Assembly: GCF_024614185.1 (NCBI RefSeq)
Contig: NZ_JAHTLF010000023.1
Location: forward strand, 62,001 to 126,000
Direction of reading: 5' to 3'
DNA from: Nocardioides carbamazepini
GTDB lineage: Bacteria > Actinomycetota > Actinomycetes > Propionibacteriales > Nocardioidaceae
DNA: 64,000 bases
Shown: in pieces, positions 35,020-43,150 of the stretch
Numbering within the stretch: position 1 is the stretch's first letter
Layout: the number at the start of each line of letters is the position of its first letter
Position numbers and translations under genes: made by a program
Notes under the pieces: generated by a model
The model's input: the letters and a program-made list of their open reading frames with translations, nothing else
The model's database searches: none
What the model was told of the DNA's origin: nothing

Positions 35020-35237
35020 CCTCGATGCTCGACGCCCTGACCTGCCTGGCGATCGCCTGCCTGCTCGTGGTGCTCGGCGCCTGGGGTCGCACCCACGCCG
35101 ACAGCCTGGTGGTCGACGCGATCCAGGGTGAGGAGCGCGAGCAGCGGATCGCCGTGCTGCGCCGCGGCGCGATCACCTGCCACGTCGTCGCCGCGGTGCT
35201 CGGCCTGGCCGCGTTCTTCCTGATCGCCACCCGCTGA
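35016..35237 (+). CDS. Small two-helix membrane protein ending the Mce operon
   Basis: This 73-residue protein has two membrane helices (about residues 5-25 and 48-70) and a charged loop (QGEEREQRIAVLRRG). The GTG at 35016 overlaps the foldase stop (GTGA). It is the last gene on this strand, ending one base before the convergent FAD oxidoreductase stop. I do not recognise a family. Small bitopic or hairpin proteins of this type often modulate a neighbouring membrane complex, so a Mce role is possible but unproven. Confidence 0.7.
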   Translation: MTSMLDALTCLAIACLLVVLGAWGRTHADSLVVDAIQGEEREQRIAVLRRGAITCHVVAAVLGLAAFFLIATR

Positions 35238-35238
35238 G

Positions 35239-36663
35239 TCAGGCTCGGGCCGGGCCCAGGCGCAGGTCGCGGATGGCGAGCTGGGCGGCGCGGTAGCCCG
35301 CCATGCCGTGGGCGCCGGGGCCGGGAGGGGCGGCGGCCGAGCACAGGTAGACCCCGCGGGCTCCGGTCCGGTACGGGTTGCGGCCGGGGCGCGGACCGAG
35401 CAGCAGGGCGCCGGGACTCTTGGCGCCGGTGAGGATGTCGCCCCCGGCGTAGTTGGCGTTCCCGGCGGCGAAGCGCCCCGGCCGGGTGACGTGGACGTCG
35501 ACGATCCGCTCGCGCAGGCCCGGGGCGAACCGCTCCACCTGGGCGATGATCGCGTCGGTCGCGTCGCCGTCGAAGCCGGCCGGGACGTGGGCGTAGCTGT
35601 AGACCGGGTGCACGTCGCCGCGTGAGCGCGACGGGTCGGCGAGGTACTGCTGGCCGAGCAGCACGAAGGGGCGCTCAGGCATCCGGCCGGACGCGACCGC
35701 TCGCTCGTTCGCGATGATCTCGGCCGGACCACCGCCGAGGTGCACGGTGCCGGCGCGGCCGAGCTCCGCGTCGCGCCAGGGCACGCCCTGCTCGACGGCG
35801 AGGTCGACCTTGTAGGCGGCCGGGCCGTTGCGGTGGCGGCGATAGGCACGCCGGGTGCCCGCGGGCAGCCGGTCGCCGTACAGGCTCAGGGCGGCCGTGG
35901 GCGCGAGGTTGAGCAGGACGGCGTCGGCGGGCGGTAGCTGGTCGAGCGCCGTGACCGGCACGCCGGTCTCGATCTTGCCGCCGAGGTCGGCGAGAGCCTT
36001 GGCCATCGCGTCGGTCAGCGCCTGGGTGCCGCCGACGACCACCGGCCAGCCGTCGTGGTGGCCCGCGGTGAGGATGCCCACGCCGATGGCGGAGGAGACG
36101 ACCTCGGTCAGCGGGCGCATGGCGTGGGCCGTGGTGCCGAGGAAGAGGGCGCGAGCCTGCTCGGTGCGGAAGAACCGCGCCAGCAGCGCCGCCGGCAGGA
36201 CGGTCGGAGCGCCGAAGCGGCCCATCAGCAATGGGTGCCGCGGCAGGTGGACGACCGGGCCGAGGATGTCGGCCGCGAGCCGGTCGTAGGCCCGGGACGG
36301 CCCGCCGAAGAGCATCCGCCACCGCCGGGCATCGGCACCCAGGCCGGACGCGGTGGCGTCGACCGAGCGGTGCAGCAGGGCAGGTGCGCCGTCGTCGAGG
36401 GGATGGGCGGCGTCGATCTCCGGCCACGCCCACCGCAGGCCGTAGCGGTCGAGCCCGGCCAGGGCGGGGGACTGGAGCGCCATCGGATGGAAGGCCGCGC
36501 AGTGGTCGACGAGGATCCCCGGACCGAAGGGCTGGACGGTGCGGGTCCCGCCGCCGATCTCGTCCTGCGCCTCGAGCACGGTCACCTGGGCGCCGGCGCG
36601 GGCCAGGGTCAGCGCGGCGGCCAGGCCGTTGGGACCGCTGCCGATCACGAGGACGTCCGTCAT
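35239..36663 (-). CDS. Phytoene-desaturase-like FAD/NAD(P) oxidoreductase
   Basis: This is a 474-residue flavoprotein. The N-terminal dinucleotide motif is DVLVIGSGPNGLAAALTLARAG with the acidic end E in VLEAQDEIGGGTRT. Other parts match the phytoene dehydrogenase/retinol-isomerase superfamily: FGPGILVDHCAAFHPMA early, VVGGTQALTDAMAKALADLGG mid, and a C-terminal YLCSAAAPPGPGAHGMAGYRAA FAD-binding segment. The substrate is likely a hydrophobic polyene, sterol or lipid, given the family and its position opposite the Mce operon. It could be a saturase or isomerase rather than a desaturase. The ATG at 36663 is the natural family start. Confidence 0.85.
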   Translation of the reverse strand: MTDVLVIGSGPNGLAAALTLARAGAQVTVLEAQDEIGGGTRTVQPFGPGILVDHCAAFHPMALQSPALAGLDRYGLRWAWPEIDAAHPLDDGAPALLHRSVDATASGLGADARRWRMLFGGPSRAYDRLAADILGPVVHLPRHPLLMGRFGAPTVLPAALLARFFRTEQARALFLGTTAHAMRPLTEVVSSAIGVGILTAGHHDGWPVVVGGTQALTDAMAKALADLGGKIETGVPVTALDQLPPADAVLLNLAPTAALSLYGDRLPAGTRRAYRRHRNGPAAYKVDLAVEQGVPWRDAELGRAGTVHLGGGPAEIIANERAVASGRMPERPFVLLGQQYLADPSRSRGDVHPVYSYAHVPAGFDGDATDAIIAQVERFAPGLRERIVDVHVTRPGRFAAGNANYAGGDILTGAKSPGALLLGPRPGRNPYRTGARGVYLCSAAAPPGPGAHGMAGYRAAQLAIRDLRLGPARA

Positions 36664-36764
36664 GGTTCGACGGTACGGCGTCCGCCGGGCGGGTCCCCAT
36701 GGCCCGGGAGGATGGACTTGCCCGGTCGCTTTGGTCCCGGTGCACAACCGCGCGGGATCGAGGC

Positions 36765-38045
36765 TCAGGCGGCGCCGACCAGCACCGCGCGGCCCAGCCA
36801 GTGGCAGGCGGTGAGCGCGAGCTCGATGGCCTGCCGGTCCGAGCTGATCGAGCGGGCCAGTGCCTTCTCGGCCGACGCGATGCGGTACTTCACCGAGTTC
36901 TTGTGCATGAGCATCGCCTCGGCGGTGGCGGTGTAGCTGCTGTCGTTCTGGAAGAACAGCAGCAGGGTGTGCCGCAGCCGCTCGTGCTGCTCGTCGTCGA
37001 GTGCCAGGTCGCCGAGCGTCTCCTGCACCCAGGTGCGGGCCGTGTCGAGGTCGTGGGCCAGGAGCGCGGCGACCTTGAGGCCGGGCTCGTCGAAGCTGGT
37101 CACCCCGCGGTGGGGGTCGTCGCCGACCATCGCGACCTGCTGGGCGTGCAGTGCCTCGCGGTGGGTGCGCCGGAAGCCGCCGACCCCGGACGCGGTCAGG
37201 CCGAGGGCGATGTTCGGGACGGGAGGCCCGCCCGCCTTGGTGAGCAGCGAACGGATCCCGCCGAGGTCGACCTCGACGTCGTCGGCGACCGAGAACCAGG
37301 TCCACGCCGTAGCCCGGTCACGGGGGATGACCAGCGGTGCGCGGGTCGAGCCGAGGAGGTCGGCGATCCCGGTGGCCGCGCGGTTGAACCGCGAGAGCTG
37401 GTCCTCCTGGGCACCGGTCTCGTCGACCCACATCACCGCGCCGAGGTGGGGCACCCGCAGGCGGTAGCCGAGCACCTTCTCCGCGGCGTCGATGTCGACG
37501 GGTGCGCCGGCGATCAGCTCCTCGATCTGGCTGACCCGGGCGCTGCTGCGCTCGGCGAGCCAGCGCTCGCGCTCGGACTCGTAGACGGTGACGACTCCCT
37601 GCGAAATCCAGTCGATGTAGTCGAAGGTGACGGCGACGATGCGCTCGTACGCCTCGGCCCGGGCGTCCAGCGGGGCGTCGAGCCGGTCGCACTCGGCGAA
37701 GGTCATCTCGAGCAGGTGCTGCTGGCCGAGCCGGTAGGCGCGCACCAGTGCGCTCACCGAGACGCCCCGCTGGGCCAGGCGCCGGGCGTACTCGTAGGCG
37801 GCCGACGGCGGCTCGATGTTGGCGACGGGGATGTCGTGGCGCAGCGCGTACAGGATGTTCTCGATGTTGCCCTCGATGCTCGCGTAGAGCAGGTCGAAGA
37901 TCGCGGCCTCGCCCTCGAGCTCCTCGATCCGGGAGGAGAGCCGGTCGCGCATGCTGCTCGCGAGGTCGGTGATCCGCGCGTGCAGGGTCGTCGCGACGGT
38001 CTGGACGAGATCGGTCGCCTGGCCTTCAGTGGGAGCATCAGCCAT
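36765..38045 (-). CDS. PucR/CdaR-type transcriptional regulator
   Basis: This 426-residue regulator has the same architecture as the one at 20144-21373. A long helical N-terminal sensor spans about residues 1-180 (RITDLASSMRDRLSSRIEELE), with a mid-region carrying an AGAPVDIDAAEKVLGYRLRVPHL segment like ISGVDVTATAEQVLGHKLG in the other protein. The HTH is C-terminal (TATAEAMLMHKNSVKYRIASAEKAL). The two regulators flank the Mce operon from outside, one on each strand. The ATG at 38045 is supported by the family N-terminus. It lies 98 bases downstream of the ligase gene and 101 bases upstream of the FAD oxidoreductase, all on the minus strand. Confidence 0.86.
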   Translation of the reverse strand: MADAPTEGQATDLVQTVATTLHARITDLASSMRDRLSSRIEELEGEAAIFDLLYASIEGNIENILYALRHDIPVANIEPPSAAYEYARRLAQRGVSVSALVRAYRLGQQHLLEMTFAECDRLDAPLDARAEAYERIVAVTFDYIDWISQGVVTVYESERERWLAERSSARVSQIEELIAGAPVDIDAAEKVLGYRLRVPHLGAVMWVDETGAQEDQLSRFNRAATGIADLLGSTRAPLVIPRDRATAWTWFSVADDVEVDLGGIRSLLTKAGGPPVPNIALGLTASGVGGFRRTHREALHAQQVAMVGDDPHRGVTSFDEPGLKVAALLAHDLDTARTWVQETLGDLALDDEQHERLRHTLLLFFQNDSSYTATAEAMLMHKNSVKYRIASAEKALARSISSDRQAIELALTACHWLGRAVLVGAA

Positions 38046-38143
38046 GGGGGGAGTGTCCCAGACCCGGTGTGATCGGCGTCACTGTGCCGACGCCACGAGC
38101 GATGGTGGCGGACTTGGTCGCGGGAACCAAAGCGCCCACGCCG

Positions 38144-39625
38144 TCAGACCGCCGCCTGCTCGCGGAGCAGGCCCTTGACCAGCTTGCCGACCGAGTTCTT
38201 GGGCAGCTCGGCGCGGACGTGGACCTCCTCGGGCACCTTGAAGTGGGCGAGCGAGCCCGCGCAGTGGGAGCGCAGCTCGGCCTCGGTCACCACGAGCCCG
38301 GGCCGGGTGGCGACGTACGCCACCGGGACCTCGCCGAGGACCGCGTCGGGCTTGCCCACCACGGCGGCCTCCAGGACGGCGGGGTGCCCGTAGAGGCACT
38401 CCTCGATCTCCTTGGGGTAGATGTTCTCGCCGCCGCGGATGATCATGTCCTTGATCCGGTCGACGATGCGCAGGTAGCCGTCCTCGTCGATGATCCCGAC
38501 GTCGCCCGTGTGCAGCCAGCCGTCCCGGACGGTGTGCAGGGTCTCGTCCGGCCGCCCGAGATAGCCGCGCATCACGTTCGCGCCGCGGATCACGACCTCG
38601 CCCCGCGACCCCGACGGCAGCGGATCGCCCGAGGGGCTGACCACCGCGACCTCCTGCCCGGGCAGCGCGACGCCGACGGTGCCGGGCCTGCGCGGCCCGG
38701 CCACGGGGTTGATCGTCGACGCGACGCTGCCCTCCGAGAGGCCGTAGCCCTCCACGAGTGGGACGCCGAAGCGCTCCTCGAAGCGGAGGATCAGCTCGGC
38801 CGGCATCGGGGCGGCCCCGCAGACCACGAAGCGCAGCGAGGAGGTGTCGACCGGGCGGGTCGTGCGTGCCTCCAGGACCGCGTAGATCGTCGGCACCGCG
38901 GAGAAGTACGTCGGTCGGTGGGTCTCGACGAGGTCCCAGAAGGTGTCCGGCGAGAACCGCGGCGCGACGACCACGTCCCCGCCGGCCCGCAGCGGCGAGA
39001 GGGTCCCGGCGATCAGCCCGTTGGCGTGGAACAGCGGCAGCACCAGCAGGCTGGTGTCCGCGGCCGTCATCGTGAAGTGCTGCACCAGCGAGGCGCTCAT
39101 CGCGTCGAGGTTGGCGTGGTCGAGCAGCACGCCCTTCGGGCGACCGGTCGTGCCGCTGGTGTAGATGATCAGTGCGAAGTCGTCGGACGCGGCCAGCGGA
39201 CCCGCGTCCGCCGCGGGGTCCGGGGCCGCGCTCCCGTGGATCGACGTCGCGTCCAGCCACGCGACGCCGACGGACGCGGCGAGCTCCCGGGCCCGCTCGT
39301 CGCCCACGAGCACGGCGGCGGCCGAGTCCTCCAGCTGGTAGCGCACCTCGTCGTCGGTGAGGGCGGCGTTGACCGGCGTCAGTGCCGACCCGCCGTACCA
39401 GGCGGCGAACATGGTGGTCACGATCTCCGCGCTGTTCGGCAGCATCACCGCGACCGTGTCGCCGGGCGCGGCGCCGAGCGCGCCGAAGCGGTGCGCCAGG
39501 CGTCGTACGTCGGCCGCGAAGGTCACGTTGTCGAGGGCGCGTCCGCCGTCGCGCAGGCACCTCCCGCCCGGATCCCGTTCCGCGCGGAGGAACGGGATCC
39601 GGGCCAGGTCGCTCATGGAGGTCAC
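38144..39625 (-). CDS. Acyl-CoA ligase (AMP-dependent synthetase)
   Basis: This is a 493-residue adenylate-forming enzyme. The P-loop-like motif YTSGTTGRPKGV (about residues 162-173), VEGYGLSEGS, the hinge DGWLHTGDVG and IVDRIKDMIIRGGENIYP are present, as is the catalytic Lys near the C-terminus in PKNSVGKLVKG. It would activate a carboxylic acid to its acyl-CoA; a fatty or aromatic/lipid-derived acid fits best. The GTG at 39625 makes a 4-base GTGA overlap with the DUF3556 gene; an ATG at 39616 is the alternative. The pair is co-transcribed and sits next to the Mce region, so CoA-activation of an imported lipid is a reasonable guess. Confidence 0.9.
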   Translation of the reverse strand: MTSMSDLARIPFLRAERDPGGRCLRDGGRALDNVTFAADVRRLAHRFGALGAAPGDTVAVMLPNSAEIVTTMFAAWYGGSALTPVNAALTDDEVRYQLEDSAAAVLVGDERARELAASVGVAWLDATSIHGSAAPDPAADAGPLAASDDFALIIYTSGTTGRPKGVLLDHANLDAMSASLVQHFTMTAADTSLLVLPLFHANGLIAGTLSPLRAGGDVVVAPRFSPDTFWDLVETHRPTYFSAVPTIYAVLEARTTRPVDTSSLRFVVCGAAPMPAELILRFEERFGVPLVEGYGLSEGSVASTINPVAGPRRPGTVGVALPGQEVAVVSPSGDPLPSGSRGEVVIRGANVMRGYLGRPDETLHTVRDGWLHTGDVGIIDEDGYLRIVDRIKDMIIRGGENIYPKEIEECLYGHPAVLEAAVVGKPDAVLGEVPVAYVATRPGLVVTEAELRSHCAGSLAHFKVPEEVHVRAELPKNSVGKLVKGLLREQAAV

Positions 39626-41433
39626 GCGTTCGCCCTCGGCGCCGGCGCGGATGCGGGTGCCGGCGCGGAGGCCGGGTGGTAGTCCGGGTGCCGCCAGCTG
39701 ACGTCGGTCGGGACCGGGCCGTTCGGCAGCCAGGGCTGCTCCTTGACGCAGTCGGCGACGAGCCAGGTGCCGCGCTCGACGATGCCGAGCGCCGCGTCCA
39801 TCACGAAGTACTCCTGGGTGGGCCTGTGGATGGGCTGCGACTCCACCCAGGCCACGACGAACTCACCGGGCGCGAAGTCCAGTCGCCGCTGCAGCGCGTC
39901 GATCAGCTGGTCGTCGTGCAGGTGGCCGTCGCCGAAGTTCCAGCCGATGATCGAGTTGCAGCAGAACTCCGCCTCACGCAGCGAGTACGTCTCGTACTCG
40001 TCGCCCAGGTAGTTCTGCAGCACCGAGAACAGGCCGCGGCCCTGGCTGTGCATCGAGCGCCAGCTGAGCGTCATCTGCATCGTCATCTCGGCCACGTCGG
40101 GGTCGTAGCCCATGCCCTCGATCAGCTGGTCGATCTGGTTCTTGGCCGGCCGCTTGAGCTGGTTGAGCTTCGCCTCGGCCCCGGGCGCGAACGCCCAGGT
40201 CGCCGACGCCCAGTTGCCGGCGTACTGGCGCATGGAGGGCAGGAAGGAGACCAGATCGGGACGCAGGTTGCCGAGCACCGGGAAGAAGACCAGCGCCGCG
40301 ACGAACACCGGCAGCATCCACGCCTCGCTGAAGTCGCCGATGCCGTAGCCGTCGCCCGCGAAGTGGCCGGCGAACAGGAACACGGCGATATAGCCGAACA
40401 GGATGTTCCACTCCAGGGGCACCGCCAGCGGGAAGGTCTGGGTGATGAAGACGTGGAAGAGCACCATCGAGCCGACCGCGAGCAGGGTGATCGTCCAGTT
40501 CGTGCTGAACAGCAGGACCAGCGGCACGGCGAGCTCGGCGGTCGTGCCGAGGACGTGGGCCATGAACCACGCCAGCCGCGACGGCTTGAGGTCGTCGGGC
40601 AGCGACCGGTAGTGCGCCCGCTTGAGGAAGGTCGGGATGAAGGGGGCGTTGGACACCATCGGCGGGATCACGTTGAGGAAGTGGTGGTTCATCTTCGAGA
40701 TCGACGCGCCCACCCAGACGATGACGATGACGAGCTTGGCCGCCACGATGAAGTCGGTGAAGGTCAGCGTCGCGCCGGCGAGGGCGGAGATCACCAGGAT
40801 CGGCAGGTACTGCTCGCCCCGGGACGCCAGGAAGAGGACCTTGTCGCGCAGGCCGCAGAGCACGAGGAGCGCCGCGGACAGGGCCATCAGGCCCGGCTCG
40901 ACCATGGTGACGCCGAAGCCGTCGAGCCGGGTTCCGCCCGACGCGGCGGCGTAGAGGAAGCTGGCGAGGGTCGCGAGGTAGAGCAGCACGTCGAAGGGGG
41001 TGCGGTTGTCGCCCGCGGTGAACGGCACCTTGCCCGGCCACGGGGGGAGCCGGATGGTGTCGGGACGCGCCCAGTAGCTGATCCCGCCGGTCATCGGCTT
41101 GAAGTGCGCCGCGAGCGGTCCCCAGGTGCCGCCGATGCCGAACAGCTCGAGGAAGAGCGTCCACAGCACGAGCTTCTGATAGATGATCGGCTGGTCCCAC
41201 CACTGCCCGATGTCGAACATGCCCCCGACGTCCGAGGTGAGCGTGGCGAGCGCGACCCCGCCGCCGACGTAGAGCACCAGCAGCTTCACGATGTAGATGG
41301 TGTGCACCATCTTCGGGGTGCCGAAGCCGTACTCGCCCCAGAAGGTGGCGAGCAGGCGGATCCGCTCCTGGCGCGGACGGGTGAGGAACTCCGCCGGGTC
41401 GACCGGCGGGGCGTCGGGGGTGAGGAAAGGCAT
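39622..41433 (-). CDS. DUF3556 multi-pass membrane protein
   Basis: This 603-residue protein has about eight to ten hydrophobic segments between residues 45 and 390, with conserved-looking FGTPKMVHTIYIVKLLVLY at the start of the membrane part. A soluble C-terminal region (about 410-580) contains NQIDQLIEGMGYDPDVAEM, HLHDDQLIDALQRRLDF and a Trp-rich end. This matches the DUF3556 family common in actinomycetes that use lipids. The function is unknown. It has an AAGGAG ribosome site just upstream of the ATG at 41433 and an 18-bp palindrome at 41454-41471. It overlaps the acyl-CoA ligase gene, suggesting a role in the same pathway. Confidence 0.85.
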   Translation of the reverse strand: MPFLTPDAPPVDPAEFLTRPRQERIRLLATFWGEYGFGTPKMVHTIYIVKLLVLYVGGGVALATLTSDVGGMFDIGQWWDQPIIYQKLVLWTLFLELFGIGGTWGPLAAHFKPMTGGISYWARPDTIRLPPWPGKVPFTAGDNRTPFDVLLYLATLASFLYAAASGGTRLDGFGVTMVEPGLMALSAALLVLCGLRDKVLFLASRGEQYLPILVISALAGATLTFTDFIVAAKLVIVIVWVGASISKMNHHFLNVIPPMVSNAPFIPTFLKRAHYRSLPDDLKPSRLAWFMAHVLGTTAELAVPLVLLFSTNWTITLLAVGSMVLFHVFITQTFPLAVPLEWNILFGYIAVFLFAGHFAGDGYGIGDFSEAWMLPVFVAALVFFPVLGNLRPDLVSFLPSMRQYAGNWASATWAFAPGAEAKLNQLKRPAKNQIDQLIEGMGYDPDVAEMTMQMTLSWRSMHSQGRGLFSVLQNYLGDEYETYSLREAEFCCNSIIGWNFGDGHLHDDQLIDALQRRLDFAPGEFVVAWVESQPIHRPTQEYFVMDAALGIVERGTWLVADCVKEQPWLPNGPVPTDVSWRHPDYHPASAPAPASAPAPRANA

Positions 41434-41453
41434 CGGGGTGGCTCCTTCGGTAC

Positions 41454-41471
41454 GGACCGCCGCGGCGGTCC
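41454..41471. promoter_or_regulatory. 18-bp palindrome upstream of the DUF3556 gene
   Basis: GGACCGCCGCGGCGGTCC is a perfect 18-base palindrome ending 21 bases before the DUF3556 start. It could be an operator or a 5' hairpin. Perfect GC-only dyads can arise by chance in such DNA, so confidence is moderate. Confidence 0.35.
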
Positions 41472-41597
41472 ACCGACCGTAGGTTCGCGACTGTGCTGTC
41501 GGTCACGGCCCCGACGACCGAAGTTCCGGCCCGGCTTCGTCCGCCACCGACAAGTGCCCGCCGCGGGCTGGTCGGGTCAATGGCTACGGTGGGTCCC

Positions 41598-41996
41598 ATG
41601 CGGGTCCCCGAGTTCTCCGACGAGCAGATCGCGGCCGATCTCGCCGCCGCGGCCGTCGAGCTCGGCGAGCCGCTGACGGCGTCGGCGTACGACGCCTGGC
41701 AGCGCCCGCGAAACGCGGCCTCCCCGGCGCTGCTGATCCGCCGGTTCGGGTCGTGGAACGCCGCCTGCGCCCACGCGGGGGTCGCCACGAACAAGACCCG
41801 CTCGACCAGCCGGCGGTGGAGCGACGACGACGTCGTCGAGATCGTGGCCCGCTACCTCGCCGTACCGGGCAGCACCGGCTCCTTCGCCGACTATGCGTCC
41901 TGGGCCAAGGAGCAGGACGGTGTGCCGAGCGGTGCGACCCTGCGCCAGCGGTTCCCCTGGGCCGAGGTCAAGCGCCGGGCGGCGGGGCAGTCGTGA
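41598..41996 (+). CDS. HNH-associated-repeat (homing-endonuclease repeat) protein
   Basis: This 132-residue protein has two copies of the short helical repeat associated with HNH/homing endonucleases (PF18780-like). One is around PALLIRRFGSWNAACAHAG and the other around SGATLRQRFPWAEVKRRA, each preceded by a region reading ...F.DY..W or DAWQRPRN. No nuclease HNH motif is present, so it is the DNA-binding-type repeat alone. The ATG at 41598 is chosen over ATG 41580 because it starts a hydrophilic helix (EFSDEQIAADLAAAA). Its stop overlaps the serpin-like gene by 4 bases (GTGA), so they are co-translated. Confidence 0.72.
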   Translation: MRVPEFSDEQIAADLAAAAVELGEPLTASAYDAWQRPRNAASPALLIRRFGSWNAACAHAGVATNKTRSTSRRWSDDDVVEIVARYLAVPGSTGSFADYASWAKEQDGVPSGATLRQRFPWAEVKRRAAGQS

Positions 41997-43150
41997 GTGC
42001 TGTCGTGGACGGCCGGACCGCCGCCGCGTTGCGCGACCATGCGGCCCGGCTGCGGGAGCGGCTCGGCCTGGTCGAGGCGCCGATCCTGTCCGCGACCGGC
42101 CTGTGGCTGCTGCTCGGCGCGGTGGCGGAGGTGGTCGAGGACCCTGCGGAGCGCGCCGCCCTCGAGTCCGTGCTCGGCATGCCTGCGCCCGAGGCGTCGG
42201 CGGTCGTGGCGGCGCTGCTGGCCGACCCGCATCCCGCCGTGGGTGCGGCGCTCGGCGGGTGGGTGCGGCCCGATCTGACGCTGCGCGCGCCGGTGCCGGG
42301 CCCGGTTCCGGTCGTGCCGTTGCCGGGCCAGGCGGCGCTGGACGCCTGGGCGCGCGAGCACACCCGCGACCTGATCGGCTCGTTCCCGGTCCAGGTCGAC
42401 GACCGCACCCTGCTGCTCCTCGCCTCGGCCCTGGTGACCGAGCCGCGCTGGCGCGAGCGCCTGTCGACGGCGCGCGACGGCCTGCTCGAGCTCGACGGTG
42501 AGCTCCAGGCGGTGGTGCCGACGGAGTCCGCCGGACCCGTCGGGGTCGCCTGTCCGCCGACCGACGACGGCATCGACGTGATCAGCGTGATCGCCGCGCC
42601 CGGGGTGGCGCCGGGCGAGGTGTGGCGTGCCGTCGACGAGGTCGTCGCCCGACGGCTGGGCGGCGCCCTCGCCCACGGTGACCGGCCGGCGGGGCCCCTC
42701 GGCGACGGGCACGCCTGGCGGGTGCGGGAGAGGACCGAGTCCTTCACCGCGCGCCGGGCGCCCGAGGACGGGGCCGAGCTGTGGACCGGCCGGCTGCCGG
42801 CCTGGCACGTCGATGCCCGCCACGAGCTCACCGGAGCGCCCGGCGTGGTCGAGGTCGGCCGCGGCCTGGCCCGGCTCGTCCCGTCCGCGGCGCTGGTCGA
42901 CGGGCTCGAGCTGCGCTGCGTGCAGGCCGCGACCGCGACCTACGACGCCACCGGCTTCCGAGCCGCGGCGGTCACGGCGCTCGAGATGCGCGCCGCCGGG
43001 ATGCCGGCGTACGTCGACCGAACGGTGCGGCGCGTCGTGCTCACCTTCGACCGGCCCCACGCCCTCGTCGCGGTGGCCCGCGGCGGCTCGTGGGAGGGCC
43101 TCCCACTGTTCCACGCCTGGGTCACGCCGGCGGGTACGCCGCGGCCCTGA
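41993..43150 (+). CDS. Divergent serpin-fold protein
   Basis: This 385-residue protein, of serpin-like length, carries serpin core motifs in order when read by eye. ILSATGLWLLLGAVAEVVED (residues 31-50) corresponds to the helix B start. WAREHTRDLIG and TLLLLASALVTEPRWRERL (119-157) match the block WV...T...I..L.......LVLVNAIYFKG.W...F. A hinge-like DATGFRAAAVTA (318-329) precedes the reactive loop, and the end TFDRPHALVAVARGG...LFHAWV (351-377) resembles the F..DRPFLFLI......LFMGRV end. At the hinge, P14 and P13 equivalents are Phe322 and Arg323 instead of Thr/Ser and Glu, which suggests it may not insert its loop fast enough to inhibit proteases. No signal peptide is seen. The GTG at 41993 is set by the GTGA overlap. 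Confidence 0.62.
   Translation: MSAVVDGRTAAALRDHAARLRERLGLVEAPILSATGLWLLLGAVAEVVEDPAERAALESVLGMPAPEASAVVAALLADPHPAVGAALGGWVRPDLTLRAPVPGPVPVVPLPGQAALDAWAREHTRDLIGSFPVQVDDRTLLLLASALVTEPRWRERLSTARDGLLELDGELQAVVPTESAGPVGVACPPTDDGIDVISVIAAPGVAPGEVWRAVDEVVARRLGGALAHGDRPAGPLGDGHAWRVRERTESFTARRAPEDGAELWTGRLPAWHVDARHELTGAPGVVEVGRGLARLVPSAALVDGLELRCVQAATATYDATGFRAAAVTALEMRAAGMPAYVDRTVRRVVLTFDRPHALVAVARGGSWEGLPLFHAWVTPAGTPRP

Noticed and set aside
38069..41676. Plus-strand open frames of over 500 codons across the acyl-CoA ligase and DUF3556 genes
   Set aside because: Both overlap confident minus-strand genes, their composition is low-complexity Arg/Gly/Val/Glu, and no family motif is readable.
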